NCBI RefSeq assembly: GCF_002847305.1
Contig: NZ_CP025408.1
Coordinates: 3,369,001 to 3,433,000 of the forward strand
Length of the DNA stretch: 64,000 bases
Reading direction: 5' to 3'
Source of the DNA: Paracoccus tegillarcae
GTDB lineage: Bacteria > Pseudomonadota > Alphaproteobacteria > Rhodobacterales > Rhodobacteraceae
This document shows positions 61,257 to 64,000 of the stretch, piece by piece. The notes under the pieces were generated by a model. The model was not told where the DNA came from, made no database searches, and was given only the letters and a program-made list of their open reading frames with translations. The stretch's first letter is position 1. Each line of letters starts with the position of its first letter. The position numbers were made by a program, and so were the translations under genes.

Positions 61257-62729
61257 TTAAAGTTCGTAGATCCGACCGAATTTCTCGTCCAGATAATCCA
61301 ACAGCGGCTCGGGTCCGACCTCGGCATCGGTCGCCTCTGCGATCAGGCGGCGGGGTGGCAACAGACCGCCATGACGCTGCACATTCTCGCGCAGCCATTC
61401 GACGCCGGGCTCGGCCTCGCCACTGGCCAATGCCTCGTCCAGACCCGGCACGGCATTGCGCATCGCGGCGTTCAGACAGCCGGCATAGACATTTCCAAGT
61501 GCATAGGTGGGGAAATAGCCGAACAGGCCGACCGACCAGTGAACATCCTGCAAAACGCCATTGGCTGGCCGATCGACCGACACGCCGAAATCCTTGAGGA
61601 AGCGCCCGTTCCATGCCTCGACCAGATCGGTGACGTCCAGCCGTCCGGCAATCAGATCACGCTCGAGATCAAAGCGCATCATGATGTGCAGGTTATACTG
61701 CACCTCGTCGGACTCGGTGCGGATGTAGCCGGGCGTCACACGATTGACGCTGCGATAAAACGCATCGGCATCGGCCACATTCAGACCGTCAAACGCATCA
61801 TGCATCCGGTCGAACAGCCAGCCGGTGAACGCACGACCGCGGCCCATCTGGTTCTCGTAGATGCGGCTTTGGCTTTCGTGCACACCAAGAGAGACACCGC
61901 GGCCAAGCGGGGTAAAGGCGTAATCCTCGTCGATGCCCAGCTCATAGCTGGAATGGCCGACCTCGTGGATGGTGGAATAGAGGCAGTTGAACGGATCGGT
62001 CTCGACCACGCGGGTCGTGATGCGGCTGTCCTGCCAGCGCCCGCTGCTGAAGGGATGCACGGCGATGTCCATCCGGCCGCGCGACCAGTCATAGCCAAAG
62101 GCTGTGGCACAGGCACGGGCCAGCCGGATCTGCGTGTCATGCGGGAAATGGCCTTTCAGCGCCTGCGGCGGGTTCTCCGCGCCCAGGATATTTTCGCGCA
62201 AGGCGACCAGGCGCGGGCGCATCGCGTCAAACAACCGGGCCACTTCGGCACCGGTGATACCCGGCTCGTAGTCGTCAAGCAGCGCGTCATAGAGATCGCC
62301 ACCATCTGCCAGCGCGGCGGCCTCTTCGCGCTTGAGCATCAGCACATTGTCCAGCGTCGGCAGGAACTCGTCGGGGGCCTCGTTGGCCCGTGCCTCGGCC
62401 CAGTCACCCTGCGCCAGCGAGGTCACACGTGCCAGTTCCGCGGCCAGGCGCGCCGGGATACGGCTTGAACGGGTGAAATCGCGTGTGATCAACTCGACCG
62501 TGCGGACCTCGGCGGGGGTTTCCGGCTTGGCGGCGTCCAGCCATTCCCCGATGCGCGGATCGGTGCGCCGTTCATGCAGCACCGATTCCATCGCGGCCAT
62601 TTCCTCGGACCGTTGTTCCGTCGCGCCGCGTGGCATGACGGTTTCCTGATCCCAGCCAAGACGTTCGGCCACGGATGACAGCGCCTCGGTCTGACGCTGA
62701 AAGGCGAGAAGATCGTCGAATGCGCTCAT
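61257..62729 (-). CDS. Carboxypeptidase M32 (thermostable carboxypeptidase 1 family)
   Basis: Cytoplasmic zinc carboxypeptidase of 490 residues, removing C-terminal amino acids from peptides. The zinc motif is HEVGH in TIHEVGHSSYELG near residue 251, with the conserved HPFSSGRWQDSRITTRV upstream, GVHESQSRIYENQMGRG, and YIRTESDEVQYNLHIMMRF downstream. Length and motif order are typical. Its start overlaps the ctaA stop by ATGA. Confidence 0.93.
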   Translation of the reverse strand: MSAFDDLLAFQRQTEALSSVAERLGWDQETVMPRGATEQRSEEMAAMESVLHERRTDPRIGEWLDAAKPETPAEVRTVELITRDFTRSSRIPARLAAELARVTSLAQGDWAEARANEAPDEFLPTLDNVLMLKREEAAALADGGDLYDALLDDYEPGITGAEVARLFDAMRPRLVALRENILGAENPPQALKGHFPHDTQIRLARACATAFGYDWSRGRMDIAVHPFSSGRWQDSRITTRVVETDPFNCLYSTIHEVGHSSYELGIDEDYAFTPLGRGVSLGVHESQSRIYENQMGRGRAFTGWLFDRMHDAFDGLNVADADAFYRSVNRVTPGYIRTESDEVQYNLHIMMRFDLERDLIAGRLDVTDLVEAWNGRFLKDFGVSVDRPANGVLQDVHWSVGLFGYFPTYALGNVYAGCLNAAMRNAVPGLDEALASGEAEPGVEWLRENVQRHGGLLPPRRLIAEATDAEVGPEPLLDYLDEKFGRIYEL

Positions 62730-63874
62730 CGGATGGTGCCCCGGACAGATGTTTCAAAGGGATAGCGTGCGTTGTAGCGCGCGCGGATAATCAGGGCGAA
62801 CAAAGCCACCGCGCCCAGTTGATGGCTCAGCGCCAGCAACAGCGGCGAGGCATGCAGCACATTCATGATGCCCAGCCCGACCTGCACGGCCACCATGACC
62901 AGCATCACGGTAAAGGCCCCACGTGTCACCGGATGGGGCGAACGGCGCGCGCGCATCCAGACAACGACCGCGAAGATTGCCAGCAGATAGCCGGTCATGC
63001 GGTGGATAAACTGCACCAGCGCCGGGTTCTCGAAGAAATTCCGCCAGCCAAGCGTGGAATCCCAGATCGCCGTGGGGATCCATTCACCGCCCATCGTGGG
63101 CCAGCCGGTATAGGTGCGGCCCGCGTCGATGCCGGCGACCAGCGCACCGATCAGGATCTGAAGAAAGGCCAGATGCATCAACCCGGTGGACATGGAAAAC
63201 AGCTTGGCCTCGCCCGCGCGGCGTGCCCGCAACAGACCCGCCTCGGATCGACCCAGCAGCAGGGCATACCAGGCAATCAGGCCCAGAATGACGAAAGCGA
63301 TGCCCAGATGCGTGGCAAGGCGGTAGGACGCCACCCGGACCATGCCGTCTTGCAGTCCGGAATGCACCATCCACCAACCGATCGCGCCCTGCAGCCCGCC
63401 AAGCGCACCAACGCCCAGCAAACGCGGTGTCCAACCGGTCGGAATGCGCTTTGTCAGCCAGAAGAACAGGAAACCCACCGCCCAGACCAGCCCGACCGCG
63501 CGCCCAAGGAAACGGTGCGACCATTCCCACCAGTAGATCTGCTTGAACCCGGCCAGATCCATGTCCGGGTTCACTTCGGCGAATTGCGGGATTTGCTGAT
63601 AGGCCTCGAATTCGGCCTGCCAGCTCGCCTGATCCATGGGTGGCAGCGTTCCCGTCACCGGCGCCCATTCGGTGATCGACAGTCCAGATCCGGTCAGCCG
63701 CGTCGCGCCGCCAAGGGCGATCATCGCGGCGACCATCACGAACAGCACGATCAGCCAGGCGCGGATCGCGCGGCGTGCGCCCTTTGGGGCCGCATCGATG
63801 CCGCCGGTCGTCGCAACGGGCCGCGTCGTGGCGGTTGTGTCGGCTACTTCCTCGAAGATGGGGCGCTTGGCCAT
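62726..63874 (-). CDS. ctaA: Heme A synthase
   Basis: Oxidises the C8 methyl group of haem O to give haem A for aa3-type cytochrome oxidase, in the inner membrane. The 382-residue protein has eight helices and the COX15/CtaA motifs GGATRLTGSGLSITEWAPVTGTLPP (residue ~57), WWEWSHRFLGRAVGL (haem His), and FIHRMTGYLLA, plus the late histidine in LALSHQLGAVAL. I start at 63874, six bases after GGAG. Overlaps the M32 gene by four bases. Confidence 0.94.
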   Translation of the reverse strand: MAKRPIFEEVADTTATTRPVATTGGIDAAPKGARRAIRAWLIVLFVMVAAMIALGGATRLTGSGLSITEWAPVTGTLPPMDQASWQAEFEAYQQIPQFAEVNPDMDLAGFKQIYWWEWSHRFLGRAVGLVWAVGFLFFWLTKRIPTGWTPRLLGVGALGGLQGAIGWWMVHSGLQDGMVRVASYRLATHLGIAFVILGLIAWYALLLGRSEAGLLRARRAGEAKLFSMSTGLMHLAFLQILIGALVAGIDAGRTYTGWPTMGGEWIPTAIWDSTLGWRNFFENPALVQFIHRMTGYLLAIFAVVVWMRARRSPHPVTRGAFTVMLVMVAVQVGLGIMNVLHASPLLLALSHQLGAVALFALIIRARYNARYPFETSVRGTIR

Positions 63875-63914
63875 TCCCGGCTCCTTCAATCGTCGCGCGG
63901 ACCCTATGCCGCGC

Positions 63915-64000
63915 CTAGCGGCGGGTCAATTGGCGCAAAATTCCGTGCAGGACCTGGATATCGCCGCGCGTCAGATCCAGTCGCGACCACATGTTGCGCA
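63915..64000 (-). CDS. TrmJ/TrmH-like RNA methyltransferase, 3' end only
   Basis: The last 27 residues of a protein running off the window edge: RNMWSRLDLTRGDIQVLHG followed by ILRQLTRR and a TAG at 63915-63917. The RNM[FW]xRxxLTxxDIxxLHG pattern is the C-terminus of TrmJ, which methylates the ribose at tRNA position 32. Only the tail is visible, so the call rests on that motif. Confidence 0.7.
   Translation of the reverse strand, partial: RNMWSRLDLTRGDIQVLHGILRQLTRR

Noticed and set aside
1..64000. CRISPR arrays, prophage, integrases, insertion sequences, rRNA operons
   Set aside because: No regularly spaced repeats, transposase or integrase motifs, or rRNA sequence were seen anywhere in the window.

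Overview
The window comes from a GC-rich alphaproteobacterium of the Rhodobacteraceae, most likely Paracoccus or a close relative. The evidence is a paired DUF6456/DUF6477 locus, an FNR regulator next to a cbb3 oxidase (cco) locus, TRAP and TAXI transporter parts, a RutR-controlled reductive pyrimidine pathway, and a recurrent intergenic element (GC hairpin followed by GATATTT) that I recall from this order. It looks like ordinary chromosome. I see no phage, integrase, transposase, rRNA operon or CRISPR array.

Layout. 1-5.0 kb (minus): TRAP permeases dctQM and cobalamin nucleotide-loop genes cobU-cobT-cobS. 5.1-12.7 kb (plus): a peptide ABC importer oppABCDF followed by an ABC exporter. 12.7-17.9 kb: tRNA-Leu(CAA), lipA, hypothetical genes, DUF6456/DUF6477 and a HerA-like ATPase. 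18.0-21.3 kb (plus): a glycosyltransferase, polysaccharide deacetylase and galE, followed by a 460-bp gap with two candidate small RNAs. 21.7-28.0 kb: an IalB-family protein, a minus-strand envelope operon (L,D-transpeptidase, lpxD paralogue, acyl carrier protein, ketoacyl synthase) and a Tat-exported DUF882 protein. 28.2-29.9 kb: a TetR regulator with an orphan TAXI binding protein.

29.9-39.2 kb is a pyrimidine catabolism locus: divergent RutR, beta-alanine aminotransferase, BauB-like cupin, ureidopropionase, dihydropyrimidinase, an atypical CxCGC mini-protein and a THI5-type ABC importer, ending in a broken RidA gene. The first pathway enzyme, PreTA, lies separately at 55.7-59.6 kb with a glycosyltransferase gene lodged between its two subunit genes. 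Palindromes resembling the RutR operator precede both loci, so they probably form one regulon.

39.2-45.1 kb holds small membrane/periplasmic proteins, CcdA, and a c-di-GMP signalling operon (membrane protein, hybrid kinase, response regulator-GGDEF). 45.3-50.0 kb is the most striking part: a collapsed ccoNOQP-ccoGHIS locus. ccoN is cut after its first quarter and runs into a ccoP lacking its N-terminus and one haem cysteine. ccoG has lost its ferredoxin core, ccoI has lost its phosphorylation and ATP domains and is frameshifted, and ccoS carries a frameshift and a stop. The neighbouring fnrP gene and two near-consensus FNR boxes remain intact.

50.2-64.0 kb: a lytic transglycosylase, a YitT-like membrane protein, PepSY proteins with an OmpR-type two-component system, preT-GT-preA, putP, an M32 carboxypeptidase, ctaA (heme A synthase) and the 3' end of a TrmJ-like RNA methyltransferase. 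ctaA suggests that aa3-type respiration persists even though the cbb3 locus here is dead.
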